Source of the DNA: UBA12465 sp964408785 | GTDB taxonomy: Bacteria; Patescibacteriota; Patescibacteriia; Patescibacteriales; UBA12465 | Length of the DNA: 35,589 bases | Assembly (NCBI GenBank): GCA_964408785.1 | Contig: CAYPAS010000001.1 | Coordinates: 1-35,589 of the forward strand | Direction of reading: 5' to 3' | Shown: piece after piece, positions 8,351 through 15,469 of the stretch | How the letters are laid out: every line of letters begins with the position of its first letter | Position numbering within the stretch: the stretch's first letter is position 1 | Notes under the pieces: model-generated | Told to the model about the DNA's origin: nothing | Seen by the model: only the letters and a program-made list of their open reading frames with translations | The model's database searches: none | Position numbers and translations under genes: made by a program

Positions 8351-8977
8351 ATGGAAGAATCGGTAAAAGTATTAAAAAACGCTTTGTCCTGTTTGCCTGA
8401 AGGCAATGGAGATATTGTTTTAGGTGTTTTAAAAGAAAAGCCAGCTTTGATTTATCAGTTTGTTCAGGATTTGGAAAAAAAAATGGTTTTTCCGGAAAAT
8501 TCCAGGTCTCCGTTTGGTCTGATTTTGGCGGATAAGACTTTTAAAATCAACGCTTTGAGTGGAGAAGAGGTGATTAGCAATATATATAATCATTATTTGC
8601 TATCCGAATCCTTTAAAAAGTCTTTTAAAAATAACAAAAAAATAGCAACCCCGCCTGTAGAAGTTTTTCTTAGGGAATTAAGAAGCGATGTTGAGATAAA
8701 GCAAGTTGCTTCAAGGCTGCTTAGAGGTGAAGTGAATAGGCTGTCAGAACTAGCTTTGACCCAACATCAAATAATAGGGTTTATTGGAAGTTATGGAAAA
8801 AAGTTTGCAAGAGAAGAGTCCGGATCATTTATGTTTTTAACGGAAGATGACGGTGATTTTTTTGTTGTTATTGCTGATTGCTGTTGTGACAGCCGGAATA
8901 TTTATTTTGATGCTGTCAGATTAACGGAGAATATTTCTTTCTCACGAGGAGTGTTTGTTTCCCCGTTCCTTGCCTAG
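8351..8977 (+). CDS. Stand-alone protein of unknown function with a strong SD
   Basis: I do not recognise this 208-residue soluble protein. The N-terminal two thirds is charged and helical with no signal peptide. The C-terminal part turns beta-rich ('GSFMFLTEDDGDFFVVIAD', a 'CCCD' cluster, then 'NIYFDAVRLT'). I place the start at ATG 8351, 9 nt after an AAGGAG SD, not at the in-frame TTG at 8291, which lies upstream of the expected transcription start. It has its own TTGACT promoter and its own terminator, so it is monocistronic. It looks lower in GC than the genes around it. The promoter and SD set it apart from its neighbours and pair it with the genes at 11876 and 14683. Confidence 0.75.
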   Translation: MEESVKVLKNALSCLPEGNGDIVLGVLKEKPALIYQFVQDLEKKMVFPENSRSPFGLILADKTFKINALSGEEVISNIYNHYLLSESFKKSFKNNKKIATPPVEVFLRELRSDVEIKQVASRLLRGEVNRLSELALTQHQIIGFIGSYGKKFAREESGSFMFLTEDDGDFFVVIADCCCDSRNIYFDAVRLTENISFSRGVFVSPFLA

Positions 8978-8985
8978 AATTAATC

Positions 8986-9013
8986 AAGCCCTGTTAAGCC
9001 GGGGCTTTTTTAT
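8986..9013 (+). terminator. Rho-independent terminator
   Basis: AGCCC / GGGCT stem with a 10-nt loop, followed by a T run. It ends the stand-alone gene at 8351-8977. Confidence 0.8.
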
Positions 9014-9036
9014 TTTGCTAATTTGCCGCTCGGCAT

Positions 9037-9066
9037 TTGATAATGTTAAAATATAATATATATAAT
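9037..9066 (+). promoter_or_regulatory. Promoter giving a near-leaderless CPBP mRNA
   Basis: TTGATA (9037-9042), an 18-nt spacer and TATAAT (9061-9066). Transcription would begin about 4 nt before the ATG at 9077, so there is no room for an SD. A second TATAAT at 9052 would give a leader about 13 nt long. Confidence 0.6.
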
Positions 9067-9076
9067 AAAAGTCAAT

Positions 9077-9919
9077 ATGATAAATAAAAAAGCGTTGACT
9101 AGTTTTTTGCTTATAACTTTCGGCCTAACCTTAGCAATGGTTTTTATCGCTCGTCATTTTTCTCTGACTATGTTTGACCGGCCGCAGGTTTTTTCTCAGT
9201 TGCTTATCTCTGGTGCCATGTTTTTCCCGGCCATCGGCGCTTTAATTACTAACTTTTTCTTTGTAAAAAAACCGATAAAAAGTTTTTTCCTACCCTTAGC
9301 TTCTTGGCGCGAATACGTTAAGGCTTATATTTTAATCGTTTTATTGTTCGTTTTAAATTACGCGATTACTTGGTTGTTTTTCTGTTCGCCCGATTTTTCT
9401 TTGGCATCTTTTATGGCCGCCAACGATATTCATGAATTGCCGTTACCGCCCCTGTCGATGATTGCTATATTATCGCTTGTCACTTTTGTCTTTGCCCCTT
9501 TTTTAAATCTTATTCCTAGCCTAGGAGAAGAACTTGGTTGGCGCGGCTTCCTTTTGCCCGCCTTAGAGCCCTTGGGCGAAAAGAAGGCTTTAATGATTTC
9601 CAGCGCTATTTGGGCTTTGTGGCATACGCCGCTTATTGTCGGCCTAGGTTTTGCTTATGGTTGGCAATATTGGCCAGGATTATTAATACATTTTATTTTA
9701 GTTTTTGGTTTGGGTTTATATTTCGGTCGCGTTTGGTTCAAGACTCGCAGCACAATTTTATTGGCCTTCATGCACGGAGTTTTTAATGCTAATGGTTATG
9801 GAATTTGGGCGATAGTTTTTGTTCCGGAAAATCATTTATTGCTGGGCGCTGTCGGCTTGATAAACGCCTTACTTTGCTTGTTTTTAGGATTATATTATTT
9901 AGAACATCGCAATCAATAA
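9077..9919 (+). CDS. CPBP-family intramembrane metalloprotease (Abi/CAAX protease-like)
   Basis: This 280-residue polytopic membrane protein has about eight hydrophobic segments. It carries the three CPBP/Rce1-like catalytic motifs: 'EELGWRG' beginning at E151-E152 with R156, 'WALWHTP' with H183, and 'HGVFNANG' near 233-240. The family includes prenyl-protein proteases, bacteriocin-immunity proteins and regulators, with the active site inside the membrane. All catalytic positions are present, so it is probably active. A secreted unknown protein starts 2 nt after its stop and is surely co-transcribed; it might be a partner or substrate, which is inference. Which protein it cleaves is unknown. 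Confidence 0.9.
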   Translation: MINKKALTSFLLITFGLTLAMVFIARHFSLTMFDRPQVFSQLLISGAMFFPAIGALITNFFFVKKPIKSFFLPLASWREYVKAYILIVLLFVLNYAITWLFFCSPDFSLASFMAANDIHELPLPPLSMIAILSLVTFVFAPFLNLIPSLGEELGWRGFLLPALEPLGEKKALMISSAIWALWHTPLIVGLGFAYGWQYWPGLLIHFILVFGLGLYFGRVWFKTRSTILLAFMHGVFNANGYGIWAIVFVPENHLLLGAVGLINALLCLFLGLYYLEHRNQ

Positions 9920-9920
9920 T

Positions 9921-10661
9921 ATGCGCGACATCTTATCAATCATCATTGCCGTCTTGGTGCTTTTGGCGGTTTTTAATTACAAGACGATTTTTCAGGAAGG
10001 CAACCCTTGGCCGCAGGCAGAGGGAATCGCTGAGTTAATTTTTTCCGATAATGATTTAGTTAATTTATCTTCCGCCGGCCACTATATTAGCTGGTCTGAT
10101 AACGGACGAGAATCCTTTATCGAATCAATGGAAGAAAAGGGATACAGATTTGTTGATCAGCTTGGTTCCGGTTATTCTTTTGAAAATTCTTCCGGCGATC
10201 AGGTATTGGCGACTAGTCGCCAATATAGTCGCTGGTTTTCTCTTTGGAATGTTGAAGGAGTCGATAGCCGCTTTAATGATTTGTCGGAGCGTCTGGCCGC
10301 TTGTCTGCCAAAAAGCGATCAGGCTAGTCACGAAGAATGCCAAGAACTATTGAATCGTATTCAAGATTTTTCTACCTGTGTTTCCGCTGGTTTTCAGGAA
10401 GACCCAAATAATCCGTCTGCTTGCTTGACTCCCGACGGTCGTTCTTTTGTCGCCTCTGAAGATGATCAGTGGCAGGCGATACTGGCCGCCGCTGATGATT
10501 GCCAGATAGAAAGCGTTTTTCAGGCGCATAGCCTAGATGTTTCGGCAACGCTTAAAGACGGGCGAGTTTTGAAAGGGAAGGAACCGGCAATAGATATGAT
10601 AACGGAAACCGTAAGCGCCCTTGAGGATCGTTGCGGACAGGTCAGTGTCGCTACTGAATAA
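9921..10661 (+). CDS. Anchored extracytoplasmic protein, unknown function
   Basis: This 246-residue protein begins with a TM/signal segment (about residues 4-21, 'ILSIIIAVLVLLAVF'), then an acidic, soluble outer portion. A Cys-containing stretch near 150-170 ('CVSAGFQEDPNNPSACLTPD') recalls the short Cys motifs of DUF333-type proteins, though I cannot assign the family. Other Cys residues at about 135, 139, 193 and 238 suggest disulfides and so export. It starts 2 nt after the CPBP protease stop and ends at a strong hairpin shared with a convergent gene. No enzymatic motif is visible. That the operon is a protease with an extracytoplasmic partner is a guess. Confidence 0.75.
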   Translation: MRDILSIIIAVLVLLAVFNYKTIFQEGNPWPQAEGIAELIFSDNDLVNLSSAGHYISWSDNGRESFIESMEEKGYRFVDQLGSGYSFENSSGDQVLATSRQYSRWFSLWNVEGVDSRFNDLSERLAACLPKSDQASHEECQELLNRIQDFSTCVSAGFQEDPNNPSACLTPDGRSFVASEDDQWQAILAAADDCQIESVFQAHSLDVSATLKDGRVLKGKEPAIDMITETVSALEDRCGQVSVATE

Positions 10662-10663
10662 TA

Positions 10664-10689
10664 AAAACGGCGCTATTAGGCGCCGTTTT
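10664..10689. terminator. Bidirectional terminator between convergent genes
   Basis: Ten-bp stem AAAACGGCGC / GCGCCGTTTT with a 6-nt loop. Because it begins with an A run and ends with a T run it can stop transcription from both sides, serving the gene ending at 10661 (+) and the one ending at 10706 (-). Confidence 0.85.
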
Positions 10690-10705
10690 CTTGAATAATC
10701 AATGC

Positions 10706-10921
10706 TTATATTTTAATGCTTATTTTTGAATAACGGTTGACTTTAGCGGCTAGTGCCCAGGAGCCGATTCCGGAAATGACTAATAAGGCGCCAATTAACA
10801 TGCCTAGTAAATCAGGATAGATAAAAATTAAGACGCCGGCGATAATCGCCATTACGCCTTCCATTACTAACCAAGAAACCAAGTTCTTGATGAATTGAAA
10901 AACAAATTTTATTTCTTCCAT
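10706..10921 (-). CDS. Small two-TM membrane protein, DUF308-like
   Basis: This 71-residue membrane protein has two hydrophobic helices, about residues 18-36 and 38-58 ('VMAIIAGVLIFIYPDLLGM', 'LIGALLVISGIGSWALAA'). The G-x-x-x-I-x-x-G spacing with a central 'YPDLLG' resembles the repeat unit of DUF308/HdeD-type proteins, which have several such units; this would be a single one. It is monocistronic, convergent with the gene ending at 10661, and shares its terminator. There is no SD. A TATAAT-like box on the minus strand near 10980 may be its promoter. The function is unknown. Confidence 0.65.
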   Translation of the reverse strand: MEEIKFVFQFIKNLVSWLVMEGVMAIIAGVLIFIYPDLLGMLIGALLVISGIGSWALAAKVNRYSKISIKI

Positions 10922-11113
10922 ATTTTTGAAAATTTTTTAAAAAGAAGGCGACCTTTATTTTTCTCTTCTTTTTATATTATACAATATAAGCGAGACGGTA
11001 ACTATCCCCGTTGCCGCTATTTGTTATTTTTGTTATAATTTTTACCCAAGAGCCGTTTTCGTCATTGGCGGTTCATTAACAATTAATCAGCGGTTTAACC
11101 GCTATCCAATAAT
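10922..11113. other. Divergent intergenic region with promoter and palindromic leader
   Basis: It carries the promoters of the small membrane protein (minus) and the YceI lipoprotein (plus). The plus promoter is an extended -10, TGT-TATAAT, with TATAAT at 11034-11039. The resulting leader of about 70 nt contains an inverted repeat, AGCGGTTTAACCGCT, at 11089-11103, just upstream of the ATG at 11114. There is no gene in this stretch. Confidence 0.55.
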
Positions 11114-11755
11114 ATGTTGAAATATTTAAGTTTATTAAGTGTTTTTCTGCTGGCGATAGGTATTTTATCGGCCTGTTCTTCGCCGCGAGCTGAAAAAATT
11201 ACCGAGTCGCCACTAGAGGTGAAAGTTTCAAGTTTGTCTGATGGTAATTACACTATCGATGCTTTAAACAGCCGTTTGTCTTGGCGCGGTTCGATGCTGG
11301 CTGGTACTAAGTCTCATTCTGGAACAGCTCCTTTGCTTTCCGGTAATCTCTCGGTGCTTAACGGAGTTCCCGCAAATGGTATTTTTGTCATCGATTTAAG
11401 CTCTTTGAAAAGTGACGAGGGAATAACCGATTTGGAAAATCATTTGAAAGGTGCGGACTTTTTCGATACCGAAAAATATCCTCAAGCAAGCTTCTTAGTT
11501 AGGGAGGGAAGAGATTTGGGAAATGGGAAATATTCTTTATCTGGGGATATGACTATCAAAGATATCAGCCGGCCTTTAGAAATAATCGCTAGTTTGTCTG
11601 CCTCTGGCGATTCAATTAGGGCTGAATCAGAGACGGTAATCGACAGGACGGAATGGGGTGTAAAATATGGTTCGGGTAAATTTTTCCAGGATTTAGGCGA
11701 TAAAGCTCTGTCAGATAAGATTGATTTGACCTTGGATTTAAGTTTTATTAAGTAA
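11114..11755 (+). CDS. YceI-family lipoprotein
   Basis: This 213-residue lipoprotein has a signal peptide ending in the lipobox L18-S19-A20-C21, so C21 should be lipidated and the protein anchored outside the cell. From about residue 41 it matches the YceI family, a lipocalin-like beta-barrel that binds isoprenoid or other lipid molecules: 'YTIDALNSRLSWRGSML', 'GTKSHSGTAPL', 'GIFVIDLSSL', 'HLKGADFFDTEKYPQASF', 'LSGDMTIKDISRPLEI', 'DRTEWGVKYGSGKFF' and a final 'ISLTLDL'-type strand. The length is normal for the family plus the lipoprotein leader. It is monocistronic. Binding of a quinone or polyprenyl lipid is likely from the family; the exact ligand is unknown. Confidence 0.93.
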   Translation: MLKYLSLLSVFLLAIGILSACSSPRAEKITESPLEVKVSSLSDGNYTIDALNSRLSWRGSMLAGTKSHSGTAPLLSGNLSVLNGVPANGIFVIDLSSLKSDEGITDLENHLKGADFFDTEKYPQASFLVREGRDLGNGKYSLSGDMTIKDISRPLEIIASLSASGDSIRAESETVIDRTEWGVKYGSGKFFQDLGDKALSDKIDLTLDLSFIK

Positions 11756-11775
11756 TAATTTATTTAATATTAGAT

Positions 11776-11801
11776 AAAGCGGTCTTTTTGGCCGCTTTTT
11801 T
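11776..11801 (+). terminator. Rho-independent terminator
   Basis: Stem AAAGCGGTC / GGCCGCTTT with a T-rich loop and T tail. It ends the YceI gene; the -35 box of the next gene (TTGACT at 11805) begins within 4 nt of its tail. Confidence 0.85.
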
Positions 11802-11804
11802 GTA

Positions 11805-11833
11805 TTGACTTTTTTTTAAAAATATATTAAATT
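11805..11833 (+). promoter_or_regulatory. Two-box promoter of the type IX-tail gene
   Basis: TTGACT (11805-11810), a 17-nt spacer, and TAAATT (11828-11833). The leader is about 35 nt and ends in GTGGAG (GGAG 11863-11866), an SD 9 nt before the ATG at 11876. This is the same arrangement as at 8275 and 14619. Confidence 0.65.
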
Positions 11834-11875
11834 AAGCGCAAACAATTCTTTAAAAACAAAGTGGAGAAGTAAAAA

Positions 11876-13102
11876 ATGAAAACAAGAATATTGTTTTTCG
11901 TTGTATTTTTTTTAGCGTTTTTTCAAACAAAAGCGCAAATCAGGATTCATTCATTTTTCCCAGATTCGATTTATGTTTTGCCGGGTCAATTTTTTTATGA
12001 TGATTATCGCGTATCATCGGAGGATAGCTTATTGAGTTTGAGGACAAGATTGTCATCTGACTTAAAAGAAAGCTTTCTTGTCAGTGACATGCGCTTATTT
12101 TATGGCGCTGATTCCGGATATACCATATTTTCTGAAGATGACTCCTACTCAAGGAATTGTAATCTTTATGTAAACAGCCGAGAGAGGGCGCTAAAAACAT
12201 CTTTTATTTTCGGAATAGATTGTTATTCAGGAATTTGTTTATGGGATGAAATTCCTATGTATATTAGTGTTTCCGGTGTGGATATTAATTTTCATGCCTG
12301 GTCAACCGACAAGACATTTATGTTTTTTGGCCGTGATGGAATTATAGGTGATATATCTGGTGATGGAAATATTGATTATGATGATATGTCTTTATACGAT
12401 CAATTTTTTTATGGTTTTGACACGTATAATCACATATACGCTGATAGCGGAAAAATCAATTTTTCTCGCGGTTGTTCGAAGTTTCAATGGCCTAACGAGA
12501 TAGATGCCACGGCTCTTAATTTGTGGCTAAACAACAACTACGAGCCGTTGGTTCAGGATTTTCACTTCGGTGAAAAATATTCTGATTATCCGATGTCTCC
12601 TGTCTATTTCCATAATTATTCCATAACAGAAAACAACGTTATGGTTATAGAGGCTGAAGGAAATAATGTTTTCAGCGTTGTCGGCAAATTTCCAAACGGC
12701 GAGCGCTGGCAAAAAGACCTAATCAACGAGAATACTCTTCAGCTACCAGAAGGCATTACTAGTTTAATGGTGGCTGGAAACCGTATTTCTAATAGCTTGG
12801 TCACCAAACTTGAAGAAGAGAAAACAATTTCTTCTCCTTCAAATTTTTCTCTGTCGCAAAACTACCCGAACCCATTTAACCCCAGCACCACAATTAGTTT
12901 TTCTTTGGCGGAAGCTGATGTGGTTTCTCTTAAAGTTTACGATGTTTTAGGTAGGGAAGTTGCCACTGTCGTTAATGAATATCTTTCGGCTGGAAATTAC
13001 AGCCAGATATTCAATGCCGCCGGTTTGGCTAGCGGCCAGTATGTTTACCGCTTGCAATGCGGTAAATATAGCGAAACAAAAAAAATGATTTTATTGAAAT
13101 AA
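11876..13102 (+). CDS. Secreted protein with C-terminal type IX secretion (Por) sorting domain
   Basis: This is a 408-residue exported protein. Its signal peptide ends 'FFQTKAQ' with probable cleavage after A20, leaving an N-terminal Gln, a pattern common in Bacteroidota. The middle is a beta-rich region of unknown fold with one dockerin/EF-hand-like loop near 158-172 ('GDISGDGNIDYDD'). Residues about 320-408 are a textbook type A sorting domain: 'LSQNYPNPFNPSTTISFSL', then 'LKVYDVLGREVATVV', 'GNYSQIFNAAGLASGQYVY' and the terminal 'KKMILLK'. In Bacteroidota and Ignavibacteria this tail targets cargo to the type IX secretion system. No such system is in the window, and none is expected in a CPR cell with one membrane. 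It is monocistronic, with its own promoter, SD and terminator. Horizontal transfer is likely. Confidence 0.9.
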   Translation: MKTRILFFVVFFLAFFQTKAQIRIHSFFPDSIYVLPGQFFYDDYRVSSEDSLLSLRTRLSSDLKESFLVSDMRLFYGADSGYTIFSEDDSYSRNCNLYVNSRERALKTSFIFGIDCYSGICLWDEIPMYISVSGVDINFHAWSTDKTFMFFGRDGIIGDISGDGNIDYDDMSLYDQFFYGFDTYNHIYADSGKINFSRGCSKFQWPNEIDATALNLWLNNNYEPLVQDFHFGEKYSDYPMSPVYFHNYSITENNVMVIEAEGNNVFSVVGKFPNGERWQKDLINENTLQLPEGITSLMVAGNRISNSLVTKLEEEKTISSPSNFSLSQNYPNPFNPSTTISFSLAEADVVSLKVYDVLGREVATVVNEYLSAGNYSQIFNAAGLASGQYVYRLQCGKYSETKKMILLK

Positions 13103-13107
13103 AATTT

Positions 13108-13136
13108 GCCGGGAGCTTAGTGCTTCCGGTTTTTTT
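13108..13136 (+). terminator. Rho-independent terminator
   Basis: Stem CCGGGAGC / GCTTCCGG (one G-T pair) with a short loop and a T run. It ends the type IX-tail gene. Confidence 0.85.
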
Positions 13137-13170
13137 ATAAAATCAAAAAATTGGAAAAATATTAAGAAAA

Positions 13171-13179
13171 TGCTATATT
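13171..13179 (+). promoter_or_regulatory. Extended -10 promoter of hisS
   Basis: TGC-TATATT, followed by a leader of about 45 nt to the ATG at 13230. A GAG just upstream of the ATG is only a weak SD. Confidence 0.45.
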
Positions 13180-13229
13180 GATTAAAGATTGCTAGTTTAT
13201 TTTAGGTAATCATAGCTTTTGAGAAAAAT

Positions 13230-14567
13230 ATGAGCGAACAGATGAAAAAAACAGCCAAACCGATAACCAGTGTTTTACCTGGGTTTTTAGAGCTTTTGCC
13301 AGCCGATCAGTTGGTTTTTGATTACTTAAAAGGTGTTATTGAAGAATCATATCGCCGTTTTGGCTTTTTACCCCTTGATACGCCGGCGATTGAAAGAGCA
13401 GAAGTCCTTTTGGCTAAGGCCGGTGGTGAAACCGAGAAGCAGATATATCGTTTTAATAAAGGAGAAAATGATCTAGCTTTGCGTTTCGATTTGACCGTTC
13501 CTTTGGCTCGTTATGTCAGCGAACATCTTAATGATTTAGATTTTCCTTTCCGCCGCTATCAGATAGCCAAGGTTTATCGTGGCGAGCGGCCGCAGAAGGG
13601 GCGTTACCGAGAGTTTTATCAATGCGATATCGACGTTATCGGTCGCAATCATTTATCTTTAGCGGTTGATGCCGAACTTTTAGCTTTGATTTACGATATT
13701 TTTTCCCGTCTCGGTTTGCCGTCATTCCAGATCAGGATAAATAATCGCCAGCTATTCAGCGGCCTTTTAGAAAGTCTGTCGCTAAATTCTTTATCCAGTG
13801 ACGTCCTCCGGGTGGTTGATAAGATTGATAAGGTCGGACGGGAAGAGACTGAAAAATCTCTGGCTGATTTGGGTATTAATGGCAAGTCCTTGAGTCTGCT
13901 TTTAGATTTTATTTCTCAGCGTGGGCCAGCCGCGGTAGTTTTTCCTTTCTTGGAATCTTTGAAAATAGAAAATGAATTATTCGCTAGAGGCTTGAATGAA
14001 TTAAAATCCCTAGTTTCTTATTTGTCAGATTTCTCCGTGCCTTTAGAAAATTATGTTCTTGATATGTCCATTGCTCGTGGCCTGGATTATTATACTGGCA
14101 CGGTCTGCGAAACTTTCTTACTTGATTATCCGCAATTCGGTTCGATTTGTTCTGGCGGCCGCTATAATGATTTGGCGGGGGATTTTGCCGGCGAGGCATT
14201 GCCCGGCGTTGGTGTTTCTATCGGTTTGACTAGACTTTTCACTCAGCTGAAGGATAATGGCCTTTTGCCGGAAATATCCCGTTCTAATATTGAGGTTTTG
14301 TTTTTGCCCTTTGATGAGGCGGCTTTGCCAGCAGCGATTTTTGCTTGCCAGTCAATAAGAAAAGCCGGTTTGGCCGCAGAAGCTTATTTAGAAGAAGTAA
14401 AATTTAAGAATAAACTTAATTACGCCAATAAGCGCGGAGTGAAGTGGGTAGTGATTATTGGAGAAAACGAGATTAAGGGCTCTTTCTATACTCTTAAAGA
14501 CATGGAGAGCGGCGAACAGCAGGAATTAAAATTGGATGATTTGTTGGAATATTTAAAGAAAAAATAA
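13230..14567 (+). CDS. hisS: Histidyl-tRNA synthetase
   Basis: This 445-residue class II aminoacyl-tRNA synthetase charges tRNA-His in the cytoplasm. Motif 1 is around 'YRRFGFLPLDTPAIE'. Motif 2 is 'YQIAKVYRGERPQKGRYREF' followed by 'YQCDIDVIG'. The two histidine-specific segments are 'GLDYYTGTVCETF' and 'SGGRYNDL'. Motif 3 is 'GVGVSIGLTRL'. The C-terminal part (from about 350) is the Rossmann-like anticodon-binding domain with 'KAGLAAEAYLEE' and 'ANKRGVKWVVIIGENE'. The length is normal and every motif is intact. It is transcribed alone. An alternative start at the ATG at 13242 is possible; 13230 was kept because it is the first ATG after the promoter. Confidence 0.97.
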   Translation: MSEQMKKTAKPITSVLPGFLELLPADQLVFDYLKGVIEESYRRFGFLPLDTPAIERAEVLLAKAGGETEKQIYRFNKGENDLALRFDLTVPLARYVSEHLNDLDFPFRRYQIAKVYRGERPQKGRYREFYQCDIDVIGRNHLSLAVDAELLALIYDIFSRLGLPSFQIRINNRQLFSGLLESLSLNSLSSDVLRVVDKIDKVGREETEKSLADLGINGKSLSLLLDFISQRGPAAVVFPFLESLKIENELFARGLNELKSLVSYLSDFSVPLENYVLDMSIARGLDYYTGTVCETFLLDYPQFGSICSGGRYNDLAGDFAGEALPGVGVSIGLTRLFTQLKDNGLLPEISRSNIEVLFLPFDEAALPAAIFACQSIRKAGLAAEAYLEEVKFKNKLNYANKRGVKWVVIIGENEIKGSFYTLKDMESGEQQELKLDDLLEYLKKK

Positions 14568-14592
14568 AAATAAAAACAAAAAATAAAATAAA

Positions 14593-14617
14593 GGGCCGTT
14601 TTTTTGAGCGGTTTTTT
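14593..14617 (+). terminator. Weak rho-independent terminator
   Basis: GGCCG / CGGTT (with G-T pairs) around a T-rich loop, followed by TTTTTT. It lies after hisS and merges with the -35 box (TTGACA at 14619) of the next gene. Confidence 0.55.
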
Positions 14618-14618
14618 A

Positions 14619-14647
14619 TTGACAAAATTTTTATTTAATTGTAACTT
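14619..14647 (+). promoter_or_regulatory. Two-box promoter of the stand-alone membrane protein
   Basis: Consensus TTGACA (14619-14624), a 17-nt spacer, then TAACTT (14642-14647). The leader of about 30 nt ends in AAAGGAG (GGAG at 14674-14677), 5 nt before the ATG at 14683. Confidence 0.65.
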
Positions 14648-14682
14648 AGTAGCAAAAGAACTTTCACAAAAAAGGAGAAAAA

Positions 14683-15411
14683 ATGAAAAAGGATGAGACT
14701 TCGGAAGTTTTAAAAAAATACTTCCCTAAATTAAGGTATATAAACCTTAATATCTATTGGTTTTTATTTACTATAATGTTTATCAGCTTTTTGTTTGCTG
14801 TTTTAAATTTAGTAATTTTATCATTGCCTAGCGAAGATCTTATTTCCATCTCAGTAAAAGAAAAATTTTTTAAAAATTTTTCCTCGGTAGATTCTATTAA
14901 ATATTGTGGTGAGCTAGGTTTTTATGACTTAATATTTCCGCATTATTTATTTGAGAGCAAGAACGATAGTTTTGATGAAAGTCTTATAGCTATTTCCCGG
15001 GAGGAAAAATCTTGGAGACTAGGTTATGTATTGGGGAGAAAAAATTATGCGGTATTTTTTAATGATTATAAGAATATCGCGTATCGTTTGCCGTTTAATA
15101 TTGCAGATAATAAATGGCAGATTGGTTTTTTAAGTTTTTTTGGGGTGGAAATTGATCCTCAAATAAAAGTTATTTCTTTGCGAAGGGATGAAGATCGTCT
15201 CTTTTTAAAATTTTCTGTTTCTTGGAGTGCCTTTTATAAAATTTTTATTCTTGGTGCTTTAACGGCCTCCTTGCTGCTATTTTCTTTAATTATTTCTGCC
15301 GCCGCTTCTTTTTCCAGGAAGATTTTTTATCATTGCGACAGCAATATAATTCTTGGATTGCGCGGAGGATTTTTGTTGATCAAAATTGTTGATTTTTACG
15401 CAATATTTTAA
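14683..15411 (+). CDS. Stand-alone two-TM protein of unknown function
   Basis: I do not recognise this 242-residue protein. A charged N-terminus (about 22 residues) precedes TM1 (about 25-48, 'IYWFLFTIMFISFLFAVLNL'). A loop of about 135 residues follows, then TM2 (about 183-208, 'YKIFILGALTASLLLFSL'), then a short tail. The loop contains 'EEKSWRLGYVLGRKNYAVFF' and a beta-like stretch ending 'VISLRRDEDRLFLKF', which suggests an extracytoplasmic fold between two anchors. The gene is flanked by terminators and has a consensus -35 box and a strong SD, like the genes at 8351 and 11876 and unlike most genes here. It looks AT-richer than hisS before it. Confidence 0.75.
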   Translation: MKKDETSEVLKKYFPKLRYINLNIYWFLFTIMFISFLFAVLNLVILSLPSEDLISISVKEKFFKNFSSVDSIKYCGELGFYDLIFPHYLFESKNDSFDESLIAISREEKSWRLGYVLGRKNYAVFFNDYKNIAYRLPFNIADNKWQIGFLSFFGVEIDPQIKVISLRRDEDRLFLKFSVSWSAFYKIFILGALTASLLLFSLIISAAASFSRKIFYHCDSNIILGLRGGFLLIKIVDFYAIF

Positions 15412-15413
15412 AT

Positions 15414-15443
15414 AAAGCCGCTCCTTGGTGGGGTGGCTTTTTA
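15414..15443 (+). terminator. Rho-independent terminator
   Basis: Eleven-bp stem AAAGCCGCTCC / GGGGTGGCTTT with two G-T pairs, a 5-nt loop and a T run after it. Confidence 0.85.
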
Positions 15444-15454
15444 TTTGGGCCGCG

Positions 15455-15463
15455 TGGTATTAT
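15455..15463 (+). promoter_or_regulatory. Extended -10 promoter giving a leaderless mRNA
   Basis: TGG-TATTAT (hexamer at 15458-15463) stands 6 nt before the ATG at 15470, so transcription should start at or next to the start codon. There is no SD. Confidence 0.55.
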
Positions 15464-15469
15464 ATTTAT

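Noticed and set aside
11755..13230. Assembly chimera as explanation of the type IX-tail gene
   Set aside because: The borders fit exactly between terminators and promoters, and the same promoter type occurs at two other places in the window. Read data would still be needed to close this.
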